This document shows, piece after piece, positions 1-8,066 of a stretch of DNA of 64,000 nt. The first letter of the stretch is position 1; every line of letters begins with the position of its first letter. A program made the position numbers and the translations under genes. The DNA comes from DAOUBF01 sp034432795. GTDB lineage: Bacteria; Chloroflexota; Anaerolineae; DSLN01. The stretch lies in NCBI GenBank assembly GCA_034432795.1, contig DAOUBF010000064.1:1-64000 (forward strand), in the 5' to 3' direction. The notes under the pieces were generated by a model. It was not told the DNA's origin. It saw nothing but the letters and a program-made list of their open reading frames with translations, and did not search any database.

Positions 1-1
1 G

Positions 2-49
2 GCCCTGGCCAGGCGCGCCCTGACGGCTGCGGTGGGGCGCGCGGGCTAA
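2..49 (+). CDS. C-terminal tail of an upstream gene (partial)
   Basis: The first bases read as an open frame of 15 codons ending at a TAA at 47-49, with the alanine/arginine-rich composition of local coding DNA. It is probably the end of a gene that starts outside the window. It is too short to identify, and chance is a real alternative. Confidence 0.3.
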   Translation, partial: ALARRALTAAVGRAG

Positions 50-72
50 CCGCGACAGGTATGAAAGTGAAG

Positions 73-160
73 GATCTCACCCCCCTCCCTGACCCTCCCC
101 CTCGCAGGGGAGGGAATTCACCCCCCCCTCTGTGGGGGAGGGTTGGGGTGGGGGGTGAAC
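73..160. repeat. CCCTCCCC/GGGGAGGG palindromic repeat
   Basis: Copy of a dispersed family built from C-runs (CCCCCTCCCTG, CCCTCCCCC) followed by their complement (GGGGAGGG, GGGGGAGGGTTGGGG). It can fold into stacked hairpins. It fills most of the gap before the acetyl-CoA synthetase gene. Other copies lie near 5.5, 13.8, 14.1, 19.3, 39.2, 44.6, 45.9, 48.3, 49.8 and 63.8 kb. Confidence 0.75.
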
Positions 161-187
161 CGGGCACTAGGGGCACTGCGCTCGTTG

Positions 188-196
188 TGATATAAT
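188..196 (+). promoter_or_regulatory. Extended -10 promoter of acs
   Basis: TGA followed by a perfect TATAAT (191-196) makes an extended -10 element. No good -35 lies 17 bp upstream, as is usual for extended -10 promoters. A leader of about 40 nt follows, with an AAAGGAG ribosome site just before the ATG at 243. Confidence 0.5.
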
Positions 197-242
197 TTGA
201 GAGAAACGGGACACCATTTGTAAGGAAAGAAAGGAGACACCT

Positions 243-2174
243 ATGGCTGATGTCACCGCTGAAGCGCCTGGCGTCACAGTCGGCACCCGCCCGGCCCTCT
301 CCGGCGAGGTGTACTACCCCAGCCCAGAGGTCATCGCCCAGGCCAACATCCAGGACTATGAGGCTCAGGTCCGCCGCGCCCAGGAGGACCTGGAAGGCTT
401 CTGGGCGGAACGCGCCGAAGAGTTGGAATGGTACCGCAAATGGGATAAGGTCCTGGATGAGAGCCAGAAGCCCTTCTACAAGTGGTTTGTGGGCGCCAAG
501 ACCAACATCGTGCATAATGCCCTGGACCGCCATGTGAAGACCTGGCGCAGAAACAAGCTGGCCCTCATCTGGGAAGGGGAGAACGGCGACCTGCGTTCCT
601 TCAGCTATCACGCCCTGCACCGCGAGGTGTGCCGCTGCGCCAATGTGCTGCGTAGTATGGGCATCGGCAAAGGCGACCGCGTGACGATTTATATGGGGCG
701 CATCCCTGAGATCTGGATTGCCATGCTGGCCTGCGCCAAGATCGGCGCCATCCACTCCGTCGTGTATGGCGGCTTCTCCGTGGACGCGCTCCAGGGCCGG
801 ATTGAGGACTCGCAGTCCCGGCTGGTCATCACCGCCGACGGCGGCTGGATGAACGGCAAGATCGTGGAACTGAAGAAGACGGTGGACGAGGCCCTGCGCC
901 ATTGCCCCTCGGTGGAGCACGTCATCGTCGTCCAACGCACCGGCCACGGGGTGAACATGGAGCCGGAGCGCGACCACTGGTACCACCATCTGATGAGCCT
1001 GCCCATCGCCAACGGCGCCTCGCCGACCGAGGTCATGGACGCGGAGGACCCGCTGTACATCCTGTACACCAGCGGCACGACCGGCAAGCCCAAGGCGGTG
1101 CTGCACACGCACGGCGGCTACATGGTGGGCATTTACACCACGCTCAAGTGGGTGTTTGACCTGAAGGAGGAGGACCGCTGGTGGTGTGCGGCCGACCCCG
1201 GCTGGGTGACGGGGCACTCGTACATCGTGTATGGCCCCCTGCTGGCGGGCGCGACCAGCTTCATGTACGAGGGGGCGCCCACCTACCCCTATCCCAACCG
1301 CTGGTGGCAGATGATTGAGAAGTATGGCATCACCATCCTGTACACTGCGCCGACGGCCATCCGCGGGCTGATGCGCTTTGGCGAAGCCTGGCCCAGCCGC
1401 CACGACCTCTCCTCACTGCGGCTGCTGGGCACGGTGGGCGAGCCGATCAACCCGGAGGCCTGGCGCTGGTATTACCGGGTGATCGGGAAAGAGCGCTGCC
1501 CGATCATGGACACATGGTGGCAAACCGAGACCGGCACGTTCATGATCACGCCTCTGCCGGTGGTGCCGCTCAAGCCCGGCTCGGCTACGCTGCCCTTCCC
1601 CGGCGTGGAAGCCGACATCCTGGATGAGCAGGGCAACCCGGTCGGGCCGAACGAGGAGGGCTATCTCGTGCTCAAGCGCCCCTGGCCGGCCATGCTGCGG
1701 ACGATCTACGGCGACCCGGACCGCTATGTGAAGCAGTATTGGAGCAAATATCCGGGCCTGTATCTCACCGGCGACTCGGCCAAGCGCGACGAGGATGGGT
1801 ATTACTGGATCATCGGGCGGGTGGACGATGTGATCAAGGTCTCCGGCTATCGTCTGGGCACAGCCGAGATTGAGAGCGCGCTGGTCAGCCACCCGGCGGT
1901 AGCCGAGGCGGCGGCGATTGGGCTGCCGCATGAGATCAAGGGCACGGCCATCCACACCTATGTGATCCTGCGGTCGGGATACAGCGCTTCCCAGGCGCTG
2001 GCCGATGAGTTGCGCGAGCATGTAGGCAAGCATATGGGGCCGATTGCCAGGCCGGAGTCGGTCAACTTTGTGGATAAGCTGCCCAAGACGCGCTCCGGGA
2101 AGATCATGCGGCGGGTGCTTAAGGCGCGGGCGCTGGGCCTGCCGGAGGGTGACATCAGTACACTGGAAGAGTAG
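243..2174 (+). CDS. acs: Acetyl-CoA synthetase (AMP-forming)
   Basis: 643-residue ANL-superfamily adenylate-forming enzyme that activates acetate with ATP and CoA to acetyl-CoA in the cytoplasm. Length and collinearity match Acs: an N-terminal cap, the P-loop-like YTSGTTGKPKA signature near residue 277, the WWQTETG motif near 427, the YLTGD aspartate near 505, and a C-terminal KTRSGKIMRR carrying the lysine that Pat-type enzymes acetylate in other bacteria. The start has an AAAGGAG ribosome site 9 nt upstream. The coxD-like gene follows 15 bp later on the same strand, so they may be co-transcribed. Propionyl-CoA synthetase is the main alternative. The family assignment is secure; acetate as substrate is inferred. 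Confidence 0.9.
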   Translation: MADVTAEAPGVTVGTRPALSGEVYYPSPEVIAQANIQDYEAQVRRAQEDLEGFWAERAEELEWYRKWDKVLDESQKPFYKWFVGAKTNIVHNALDRHVKTWRRNKLALIWEGENGDLRSFSYHALHREVCRCANVLRSMGIGKGDRVTIYMGRIPEIWIAMLACAKIGAIHSVVYGGFSVDALQGRIEDSQSRLVITADGGWMNGKIVELKKTVDEALRHCPSVEHVIVVQRTGHGVNMEPERDHWYHHLMSLPIANGASPTEVMDAEDPLYILYTSGTTGKPKAVLHTHGGYMVGIYTTLKWVFDLKEEDRWWCAADPGWVTGHSYIVYGPLLAGATSFMYEGAPTYPYPNRWWQMIEKYGITILYTAPTAIRGLMRFGEAWPSRHDLSSLRLLGTVGEPINPEAWRWYYRVIGKERCPIMDTWWQTETGTFMITPLPVVPLKPGSATLPFPGVEADILDEQGNPVGPNEEGYLVLKRPWPAMLRTIYGDPDRYVKQYWSKYPGLYLTGDSAKRDEDGYYWIIGRVDDVIKVSGYRLGTAEIESALVSHPAVAEAAAIGLPHEIKGTAIHTYVILRSGYSASQALADELREHVGKHMGPIARPESVNFVDKLPKTRSGKIMRRVLKARALGLPEGDISTLEE

Positions 2175-2189
2175 GGAAAGCGTAGTGGC

Positions 2190-3083
2190 GTGACAAGTCT
2201 CAATTCTATAGATGAATTACAGGCGGCGCTGCGCGAGCGCCTGTATATCGCTGACCGCGGGCTGGCGACCTCCATCTATCTGGCGCTCAAGCTCCAGCGG
2301 CCTTTGTTCCTGGAGGGCGAGGCCGGGGTGGGCAAAACCGAGGTGGCTAAGGTCGTCGCCGACGTGCTGGGCACGGACCTCATCCGCCTGCAGTGCTATG
2401 AGGGGCTGGACGTGCACCACGCGGTGTACGAATGGAACTACAGCCGGCAGATGCTGCACATCCGGCTGGCCGAGGCGCGGGGCGAAGCCTTCAGCAAGGA
2501 CGCCGAGGCCGAGTTGTTCGGCCCGGAGTTCCTGCTGCGCCGACCGCTGTTGCAGGCCATTGAAAACTCCCGCCAGAAGCCGCCCGTCCTGCTCATAGAC
2601 GAAATTGACCGCAGCGATGAGGAATTTGAGGCCTTCCTGTTGGAAGTCCTCTCCGACTTCCAGATCACCATCCCCGAGATCGGCACGATCAAGGCCGAAC
2701 GGCCCCCGACGGTGGTGATCACCTCCAACCGCACCCGCGAGGTGCACGACGCGCTCAAGCGGCGCTGCCTGTACTTCTGGATTGACTACCCTTCCTTTGA
2801 GAAGGAATACGCCATTGTGCTGGCGAAGGTGCCGCAGGCGCCCCAACGGCTGGCGCGACAGGTGACCGCCTTCATCCAGGAACTGCGCCAGGTGGACCTG
2901 TACAAGGTGCCCGGCGTGGCCGAGACGCTGGACTGGACGGCGGCACTTGTCGCGCTGGACCAGACCGCGCTGGACCCCGCCGTTGTGGACGACACCCTCG
3001 GCGTCATCCTGAAATACCAGGACGATGTGGAGAAGGTGCGCGGGGAGCGGGTGCGCGCCATCTTGGACCGCGTATCCTTATAA
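2190..3083 (+). CDS. coxD: MoxR-type AAA+ ATPase, CoxD-like maturation factor
   Basis: 297-residue AAA+ ATPase of the MoxR/CoxD group. Walker A (EGEAGVGKTEVA) lies near residue 44, Walker B (LLIDEIDRSDEEF) near 130 and a sensor-1 asparagine (VVITSNRTREVHDALKRRC) near 175. In carboxydotrophs CoxD helps install the [CuSMoO2] centre of CO dehydrogenase. It starts at GTG and is followed by a VWA protein (CoxE) and an XdhC-family protein (CoxF), which is the diagnostic coxDEF order. No large, medium or small hydroxylase subunits are in the window, so the client enzyme is unknown. Other MoxR roles are possible, but the context favours molybdenum hydroxylase maturation. Confidence 0.82.
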   Translation: MTSLNSIDELQAALRERLYIADRGLATSIYLALKLQRPLFLEGEAGVGKTEVAKVVADVLGTDLIRLQCYEGLDVHHAVYEWNYSRQMLHIRLAEARGEAFSKDAEAELFGPEFLLRRPLLQAIENSRQKPPVLLIDEIDRSDEEFEAFLLEVLSDFQITIPEIGTIKAERPPTVVITSNRTREVHDALKRRCLYFWIDYPSFEKEYAIVLAKVPQAPQRLARQVTAFIQELRQVDLYKVPGVAETLDWTAALVALDQTALDPAVVDDTLGVILKYQDDVEKVRGERVRAILDRVSL

Positions 3084-3101
3084 GAAGTTCCTAGAGTTCC
3101 T

Positions 3102-4304
3102 ATGAGTTCCTATGAACATGGCCACCTCCTCCACAACCTGATCCTCTTCGGACGCGTGCTGCGCGGGCTGGGGCTGGACGTGAACCCCGGCCGGATGCTT
3201 GACCTGGTGCAGGCGTTGGACACCATTCAGATCGGGCGCAAGGAGGACTTCTACTACACGCTGCGCAGCCTGCTCGTCCACCGACATGAAGACTTCCCCC
3301 TGTTTGACGAAGCTTTTGAGCTGTTCTGGCGCAAGCCCGCCGAGGGCTGGACGACGCTCAACCTGAACACGCTGGCCGCCCGGCGGCGCTCCACGCGCCC
3401 CCGCTTCACCCCGCCGCCACTGCGCCCGCCCAACGCAGCCCCAGCGGAGGGCGCCGACCCGCCACCGGCGGCCGATCAACCGCCCCTGGTCCAGGTCACG
3501 CTGACCTACAGCGCCCGCGAGGTGCTGCGCCATAAGGATTTCGGCGAACTGAGCGGCGAGGAACTGGAGGCCATCAAGCAGCTCATGCGCGACCTGGTGT
3601 GGGAACTCGGCCAACGGCGCACACGGCGGCAGCAGCCGGGGCACGGGCGGCTGTTGGACCTGCGGCGCATCCTGCGGCGCAACCTGCGGCATGGCGGCGA
3701 GGTGTTTGAGTGGGCCACGCTGGAACCCAAGTTCAAACCGCGCCCGCTGGTGATCATCGCCGACATCAGCGGCTCTATGGAGCGCTACACCCGCCTGCTG
3801 CTTCACTTCGTTTACGCGCTGGCTGAAGGGCTGGATCAGCACGTGGAAGCCTTCGTGTTCAGCACGCGCCTCACCCGCATCACCCGCCAACTGCGCGGGC
3901 GCGACCCCGACCGCGCCCTGCGTGCCGTGGCCCACACTGTCCCCGACTGGTCGGGCGGGACGCGCATCGGCGAGGCGCTCAAGACGTTCAACTTTGACTG
4001 GGGGCGGCGGGTGCTGGGGCGCGGCGCGGTCGTCCTGCTGATCAGCGATGGCTGGGATCGTGGCGATATTGAGCTACTACGGACAGAGATGGCCCGCCTG
4101 CAACGGAGCTGCTATCGCCTGATCTGGCTAAATCCCTTGCTCGGATCGCCGCAGTACGAGCCGCTCACACGGGGGATGCAGGCCGCGCTCCCCTACATTG
4201 ACGATTTCCTCCCGGTGCATAACCTGGCCAGCCTGGAGGACCTGGCGGACCATCTGGCGAGATTGGATGAGCGACGCTATGCGCGACGTACTTTCCGACA
4301 TTGA
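3102..4304 (+). CDS. coxE: VWA-domain protein, CoxE-like
   Basis: 400-residue protein of the CoxE family (von Willebrand A domain). The N-terminal half is helical with a proline-rich linker around residues 100-130. The VWA domain starts near residue 213 (PLVIIADISGSMERYT) with a MIDAS DxSxS motif, and SDGWDRGD near 312 completes the metal site. CoxE works with the CoxD ATPase in maturing Mo-hydroxylases. The start region is odd: three tandem copies of about 10 nt (GAGTTCCTA-like) run through 3084-3115 and include the ATG, so slippage could change the start. The 3' end overlaps coxF by 38 bp. Confidence 0.82.
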   Translation: MSSYEHGHLLHNLILFGRVLRGLGLDVNPGRMLDLVQALDTIQIGRKEDFYYTLRSLLVHRHEDFPLFDEAFELFWRKPAEGWTTLNLNTLAARRRSTRPRFTPPPLRPPNAAPAEGADPPPAADQPPLVQVTLTYSAREVLRHKDFGELSGEELEAIKQLMRDLVWELGQRRTRRQQPGHGRLLDLRRILRRNLRHGGEVFEWATLEPKFKPRPLVIIADISGSMERYTRLLLHFVYALAEGLDQHVEAFVFSTRLTRITRQLRGRDPDRALRAVAHTVPDWSGGTRIGEALKTFNFDWGRRVLGRGAVVLLISDGWDRGDIELLRTEMARLQRSCYRLIWLNPLLGSPQYEPLTRGMQAALPYIDDFLPVHNLASLEDLADHLARLDERRYARRTFRH

Positions 4305-5331
4305 CCGTTGGCGTGCGCAGGGTCAGGCGATTGCCCTGGCGACCGTGATCCAAACCTGGGGATCGGCCCCGCGCGGCGTGGGCGCGAAAATGGCGCTCAC
4401 CCCAGGCGGCGAGATCGCCGGCTCGGTCAGCGGTGGCTGCGTGGAGGGCGCGGTGTTTGAGGCCGGTGTCCAAACGCTGAAGAGTGGCCGACCGCAACTG
4501 TTGCACTTCGGCGTGGCCGACGAGACCGCCTGGGAGGTGGGGCTGGCCTGCGGCGGCACGATTGAGGTCTTCGTTGAGCCGCTGGACCTGGCCCTGTACG
4601 ACCGGCTGCGGGCGGCGCTGGTGGACGAACGCCCGGCGGCGGTGGTCACGGTGGTGCGCGGCCCGGCGGCGTTGCTCGGCCATAAACTTATGGTGTACGA
4701 CGACGGCAGCACCTTTGGGACGCTGAGCGCGGAACTGGACACGGCGGTGCTGGAGATGGCCCGCGCCGCGCTCACCAGCGGGCAAGCGCAGCGCCTCACC
4801 CTCCCCCAGGCCACCGAGCCGGTGGAGGTCTTCATTGAGGTCAACCTGCCCTCACCGACCCTCATCATTGTCGGCGGGGTGCACATCGCCATCGCCCTCA
4901 CGGCCATCGCCAAGGCGCTGGGCTACCGCACGGTGGTGGTGGACCCACGCCGCGCCTTCGGCAGCGAGGTGCGCTTCCCCCATGCCGACCGCCTCATCCG
5001 GGCCTGGCCGGACGAGGCCCTGGCCCAGGTCGGCCTGACGTCCTCTACCGCCGTTGTCATGCTCACCCACGACCCCAAGCTGGACGACCCCGCGTTGAAG
5101 ATCGCCCTGTCCAGCCCGGCCTTTTACATCGGCGCCTTGGGCAGCCGCACCACCCAGGCCAAACGCCGCCGCCGCCTGCTGGAGGCCGGCCTGAGCGAGG
5201 CGCAACTCGCCCGCCTGCACGGCCCCATCGGCCTGGACCTGGGCGCACGCACGCCGGAGGAGATCGCCCTGGCGGTCATGGCCCAGATCGTCGCCGTCCG
5301 CAACGGGCGCGAGACGACGGACGGCAGATAA
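4267..5331 (+). CDS. coxF: XdhC/CoxF family protein
   Basis: 354-residue XdhC/CoxI-type protein, a chaperone thought to deliver or sulfurate molybdenum cofactor for hydroxylases. The N-terminal XdhC domain shows GSAPRGVGAKM and GSVSGGCVEGAV (about residues 30-65). A Rossmann-like XdhC C-domain starts near residue 195 (TLIIVGGVHIAIAL), followed by VVVDPRRAFGSEVRFP and YIGALGSRTTQAKR. The start is taken at 4267 inside coxE; an in-frame ATG at 4279 is also possible. It closes the coxDEF run. A hairpin and GC-rich repeats follow it. Confidence 0.82.
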   Translation: MSDAMRDVLSDIDRWRAQGQAIALATVIQTWGSAPRGVGAKMALTPGGEIAGSVSGGCVEGAVFEAGVQTLKSGRPQLLHFGVADETAWEVGLACGGTIEVFVEPLDLALYDRLRAALVDERPAAVVTVVRGPAALLGHKLMVYDDGSTFGTLSAELDTAVLEMARAALTSGQAQRLTLPQATEPVEVFIEVNLPSPTLIIVGGVHIAIALTAIAKALGYRTVVVDPRRAFGSEVRFPHADRLIRAWPDEALAQVGLTSSTAVVMLTHDPKLDDPALKIALSSPAFYIGALGSRTTQAKRRRRLLEAGLSEAQLARLHGPIGLDLGARTPEEIALAVMAQIVAVRNGRETTDGR

Positions 5332-5450
5332 CGGGCGAGGTATTCCGGGGCGACGCTGTTCACGTGGCATGTCCTCCGCAAATTCGGAGCCTCCCACTGT
5401 GAACGGTGGAGCATTCCCTCGTGCATCCCTTGTAGGGCAACCCCTGGACA

Positions 5451-5481
5451 GACCTCGTAGGTCTTGAAGACCTGCGAGGTC
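5451..5481. terminator. Hairpin downstream of coxDEF
   Basis: GACCTCGTAGGTCT pairs with AGACCTGCGAGGTC over 14 positions (one G-U) around a 3-nt loop. No T-run follows. It may terminate the coxDEF transcript or be a mobile palindrome, as this sequence type is commonly dispersed. Confidence 0.5.
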
Positions 5482-5485
5482 TCCG

Positions 5486-5655
5486 CCCCCAGCCCTCCCC
5501 TGTCCATTGGGAGGGGGCAACTTCCCTCCCCCTGGACAGGGGAGGGCTAGGGAGGGGATGACATTGCCCCACCCCAACCCTCTCCCGCAAAGGGGGGAGG
5601 AGCAACACCCGTTCCCTCCCCCCGGATGGGGGAGGGGGTGATATGGCCCTCACCA
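5486..5655. repeat. CCCTCCCC/GGGGAGGG repeat, long copy
   Basis: About 170 bp made of at least two C-rich/G-rich palindrome units (for example CCCCAGCCCTCCCC with GGGGAGGGCTAGGG). It belongs to the dispersed family described at 73-160. It occupies much of the 575-bp gap between coxF and the control region at 5790. Confidence 0.75.
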
Positions 5656-5789
5656 CGCCCCTACTATTTTCTCACCCCTCACCCCTGCTCCCATGAATGA
5701 GAGGGCCGGTTTATCGGATTCTCCGCCTCTGCCCTCCACAATAAGGGACGTTTAAGGTATTTAATACCGCAAATATCTCTTATTATTGA

Positions 5790-5862
5790 GTGACATTTGT
5801 CATATTACGTTTATGACATTTGACACTACCCCCCTGGGCACTGGGTAGCCTATAGTGGGTGT
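5790..5862 (+). promoter_or_regulatory. C1-island control module A
   Basis: TGACATTTGTCA (5791-5802, near-perfect palindrome) is followed 23 bp later by TGACATTTGACA (5814-5825). A C/G-rich stretch and a -10-like TATAGT (5851-5856) come next. The same elements in the same order and spacing recur at 13335-13407 before another C1 operon. There is no proper -35, which suggests activator control. The regulator is not known. The next gene starts 50 bp downstream. Confidence 0.6.
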
Positions 5863-5906
5863 ATCGGGGCTTGTGCAGACTATTTGCGATTTGAGCGAGG
5901 CAGACG

Positions 5907-6167
5907 ATGCCTTGTAAATGCGTGCCCTCTGTAGATGTGATCATCTACGGGATCGCGACTTCCCCTGAGACACAGCAGATGCGGGATTTCTTTAACCGCA
6001 AAGGCGTCCGCTACGAGGAACTGGACGTTTTGGCCTATCCTCAATTCCTTCAGGACTTAAAAGAGTTATCCGGACAAACCGAACGGCCCGTGGTTGTGGT
6101 TAACGATCGGGTCTTTGTGGGATTTGATCGCGCTCAACTGGAAAGCGCGGTGCCCTCGCTATTTTGA
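5907..6167 (+). CDS. Glutaredoxin-fold protein without CxxC
   Basis: 86-residue protein with the glutaredoxin pattern: a first strand (DVIIYGI) near residue 10, an RKGVRYEELDV strand, and a late RPVVVVNDRVFVGFD segment matching the cis-Pro and GFD part of the fold. The redox motif is replaced by TSPETQ where CPYC would be, so it cannot do dithiol chemistry. Its only cysteines are Cys3 and Cys5, before the fold. ATG 5907 has a GAGG site at good spacing. It directly follows control module A and precedes the DUF2193 gene. It may be a binding or scaffolding relative of glutaredoxin; its role is unknown. Confidence 0.65.
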   Translation: MPCKCVPSVDVIIYGIATSPETQQMRDFFNRKGVRYEELDVLAYPQFLQDLKELSGQTERPVVVVNDRVFVGFDRAQLESAVPSLF

Positions 6168-6394
6168 AGCGCGAGTGGCCCGCTCGCGGGTGGCCTGAAG
6201 CCGGGAGGACTTTGACCGCAGGCTGCCCATATTGCCCATAACCCTATACCCTGTGAAAGGAGGTGAGAGCAACATCCAGGCATGTAAGCAGCGGTCTTTC
6301 ACATTGTCCGTGGTCGGCCTGGCCGCGGATGAACATCAGCTTCCCAGTTCCTCAATCCAGAACACAGATTCAGTGAAAAAGGAGAGTGACAGCC
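6168..6394 (+). promoter_or_regulatory. Leader of the DUF2193 gene with a spare ribosome site
   Basis: This 227-bp gap holds a very strong AAAGGAGGTGAG ribosome site (6256-6267) with no ATG-started gene behind it except an ATG-TAA start-stop pair at 6282. GTGAAAG (6253-6259) can pair with CTTTCAC (6296-6302) and would partly cover that site. A second GC-rich hairpin lies around 6308-6330. A second ribosome site (AAAAGGAGAG) serves the real start at 6395. It could be a translational attenuator; this is inference. Confidence 0.35.
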
Positions 6395-7948
6395 ATGGCA
6401 GATAAAGCCATTTACGCCAAGATGATTAAGGAGGCCTCGGCAGCCGCCGATGCCGACCTGGAGGTCATTCGGCAGAAGCGCGGTGGCCCCTTCAAGTTCA
6501 CCGATGCCAAGCCCTATGTGGATGCCGTCAACACGATGAAGCCGGGCGATGGGCAGTCCAAGGAGGTCTTTGACCTGCACGTGCAGTCGGTGAACGCCCA
6601 CTATAACATCCTCACCGAGATCGCCGTCAACGGCACCATCCGGCCCGAGGATGACCCCTTCGTGGAGCACTACCAGACCGGGCCTATCCTGGAGATCCTC
6701 TACGATCTGGATCCGGCCTTCAAGGCGTCCATGTGGAAGTTCATTGACGCCCTGGCCGAGCCGGAGAACCGCGCGCTCATCGGGCGCGAGGTGGTGGCCC
6801 GCTATGGCGGCATGTACGGCCTGACCTGCGTGGTGGACTTCGCCTTCTCGGTCGGCTCGGTGCCGAACCTGGTCAACCGCATCCTGCGCAAGCTGGACAT
6901 CCCCAAGGACCACAAGCGCGCCATCCTGGCGGCCAAGTCCTGGGGCATGACCACCTCCTACGGCCTGGGTGCGGCCTTCCGCGCAGCCTTGCAGGCGGGC
7001 AAGACGCTGGCGGAGGCGGAGAAGGCCGAGGTGGAGATGCTCCAGTTCATCTACCGCGAGCCGATTGCGGCCCAGAACCACCTGATGGCCACCCACAACC
7101 TGGGTGGGCATGGCCCGCACACCTCCTTTGATACGGACAAGTATCAGAAGGAGTACAAGGCGCGAATCAAGCCCTACGTGGAGGCGGCGGTCCAGGCGGG
7201 TGTGCATTACGGCAACATCGTGGTCGTCCCGGCCTACTGCGTGGGCGACATCGGCCACCACCTGGGCCCGGCGACGTTCAACATGTTCAAAGACGACATG
7301 GTGTTCGCCATCTACGAGGCCGTGACCAAGGTGTACGAGAACACCTTGAACAAGGGCCTGGAGCTGGACGCCTACAAGAGCGAGTGGGACGTGTTGAGCG
7401 TGGCGACCGGTGCGGGCGCGTGCGCCGTGGCCTACATCCTGTGGCTGGACGCCTTCACTGCGCCGATGGTGATTGACCTGCTCAACAAGCGCTTCCACAA
7501 CTACGCGGCCATGAACCCCGGGCGCGGCGAGGCGGATGAGCTGCACAACGCCGACTTCATTGACATCCTCAAGCGCGGCGAGGAGATCCTGGAGATTGAG
7601 CCGAAGGGTGGCGGCGGCAAGATCAAGGGCATCCCGGTGGACCTCAGCCCGGTGAACAATAATGAGGTCATCATGAACCCGCAGCGCTACACCTACCCCG
7701 GCTGCGCCATCACGCAGCGCTTCGCGGCGCTGATGACCCTGGCGGACTATCCGTGCTTCCTGACCACGGAGTGCGTCACCGCCACGCTGATGACCAACAT
7801 CATCGCGCTGGCGCCCACCCGGGTGGTCGCCCCGGCCCGCACCTGCAAGGGCTGCGCCACAACCGACCTGATCAAGCGCAACGTGCCTTACATGAAGGCA
7901 CTGGGCGCCGAGGCCAAGGGCCTGTGCCAGTGGGACGTGGCCGTCTAG
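6395..7948 (+). CDS. DUF2193 family protein
   Basis: 517-residue protein that I recognise as the DUF2193 family, known mainly from methanogenic archaea and without an assigned reaction. Family-like stretches include DLHVQSVNAHYNIL, EDDPFVEHYQTGPILEILY, YGGMYGLTCVVDFA and, at the C-terminus, MNPQRYTYPGCAITQRF, ECVTATLMTNIIAL and ARTCKGCATTDL. These carry conserved cysteines that could bind metal. It is soluble, with no signal peptide. The start at 6395 has a strong ribosome site. It lies just upstream of mch, so a link to H4MPT C1 metabolism is likely but unproven. Confidence 0.72.
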   Translation: MADKAIYAKMIKEASAAADADLEVIRQKRGGPFKFTDAKPYVDAVNTMKPGDGQSKEVFDLHVQSVNAHYNILTEIAVNGTIRPEDDPFVEHYQTGPILEILYDLDPAFKASMWKFIDALAEPENRALIGREVVARYGGMYGLTCVVDFAFSVGSVPNLVNRILRKLDIPKDHKRAILAAKSWGMTTSYGLGAAFRAALQAGKTLAEAEKAEVEMLQFIYREPIAAQNHLMATHNLGGHGPHTSFDTDKYQKEYKARIKPYVEAAVQAGVHYGNIVVVPAYCVGDIGHHLGPATFNMFKDDMVFAIYEAVTKVYENTLNKGLELDAYKSEWDVLSVATGAGACAVAYILWLDAFTAPMVIDLLNKRFHNYAAMNPGRGEADELHNADFIDILKRGEEILEIEPKGGGGKIKGIPVDLSPVNNNEVIMNPQRYTYPGCAITQRFAALMTLADYPCFLTTECVTATLMTNIIALAPTRVVAPARTCKGCATTDLIKRNVPYMKALGAEAKGLCQWDVAV

Positions 7949-7975
7949 CCCTGCGTGCGAGCGTTTGATTCAGGG

Positions 7976-8021
7976 AGCAATTGGGCGCATCCCACGGGCC
8001 AGGTGGGGTGCGCCCATTGCT
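7976..8021 (+). terminator. 19-bp hairpin between DUF2193 gene and mch
   Basis: AGCAATTGGGCGCATCCCAC pairs with GTGGGGTGCGCCCATTGCT, with one bulge and one G-U, around a 7-nt loop. No T-run is seen. It lies upstream of the mch start at 8067, which argues against the earlier in-frame TTG at 7965. It may be a terminator or an mRNA-processing hairpin. Confidence 0.55.
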
Positions 8022-8066
8022 CTACCCCAAAGGGCAGAATGGCGCAACCGCCGATATGGAGGCCCC

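Noticed and set aside
73..160. CRISPR array
   Set aside because: The repeats here and elsewhere are irregular palindromes without constant repeat and spacer lengths, and no cas gene is present.
5820..5856. TTGACA to TATAGT as a normal promoter
   Set aside because: The spacer is about 25 bp, far from 17, and the twin module at 13335 lacks TTGACA.
5790..5862. Sigma-54 promoter in control module A
   Set aside because: No TGGCAC-N5-TTGC arrangement with the GG/GC spacing; the TATA-type box fits a sigma-70-like promoter better.
7965..8066. Upstream TTG extension of mch copy 1
   Set aside because: The extension would translate through a 19-bp hairpin and adds a non-conserved arginine-rich tail; ATG 8067 has a GGAGG site.
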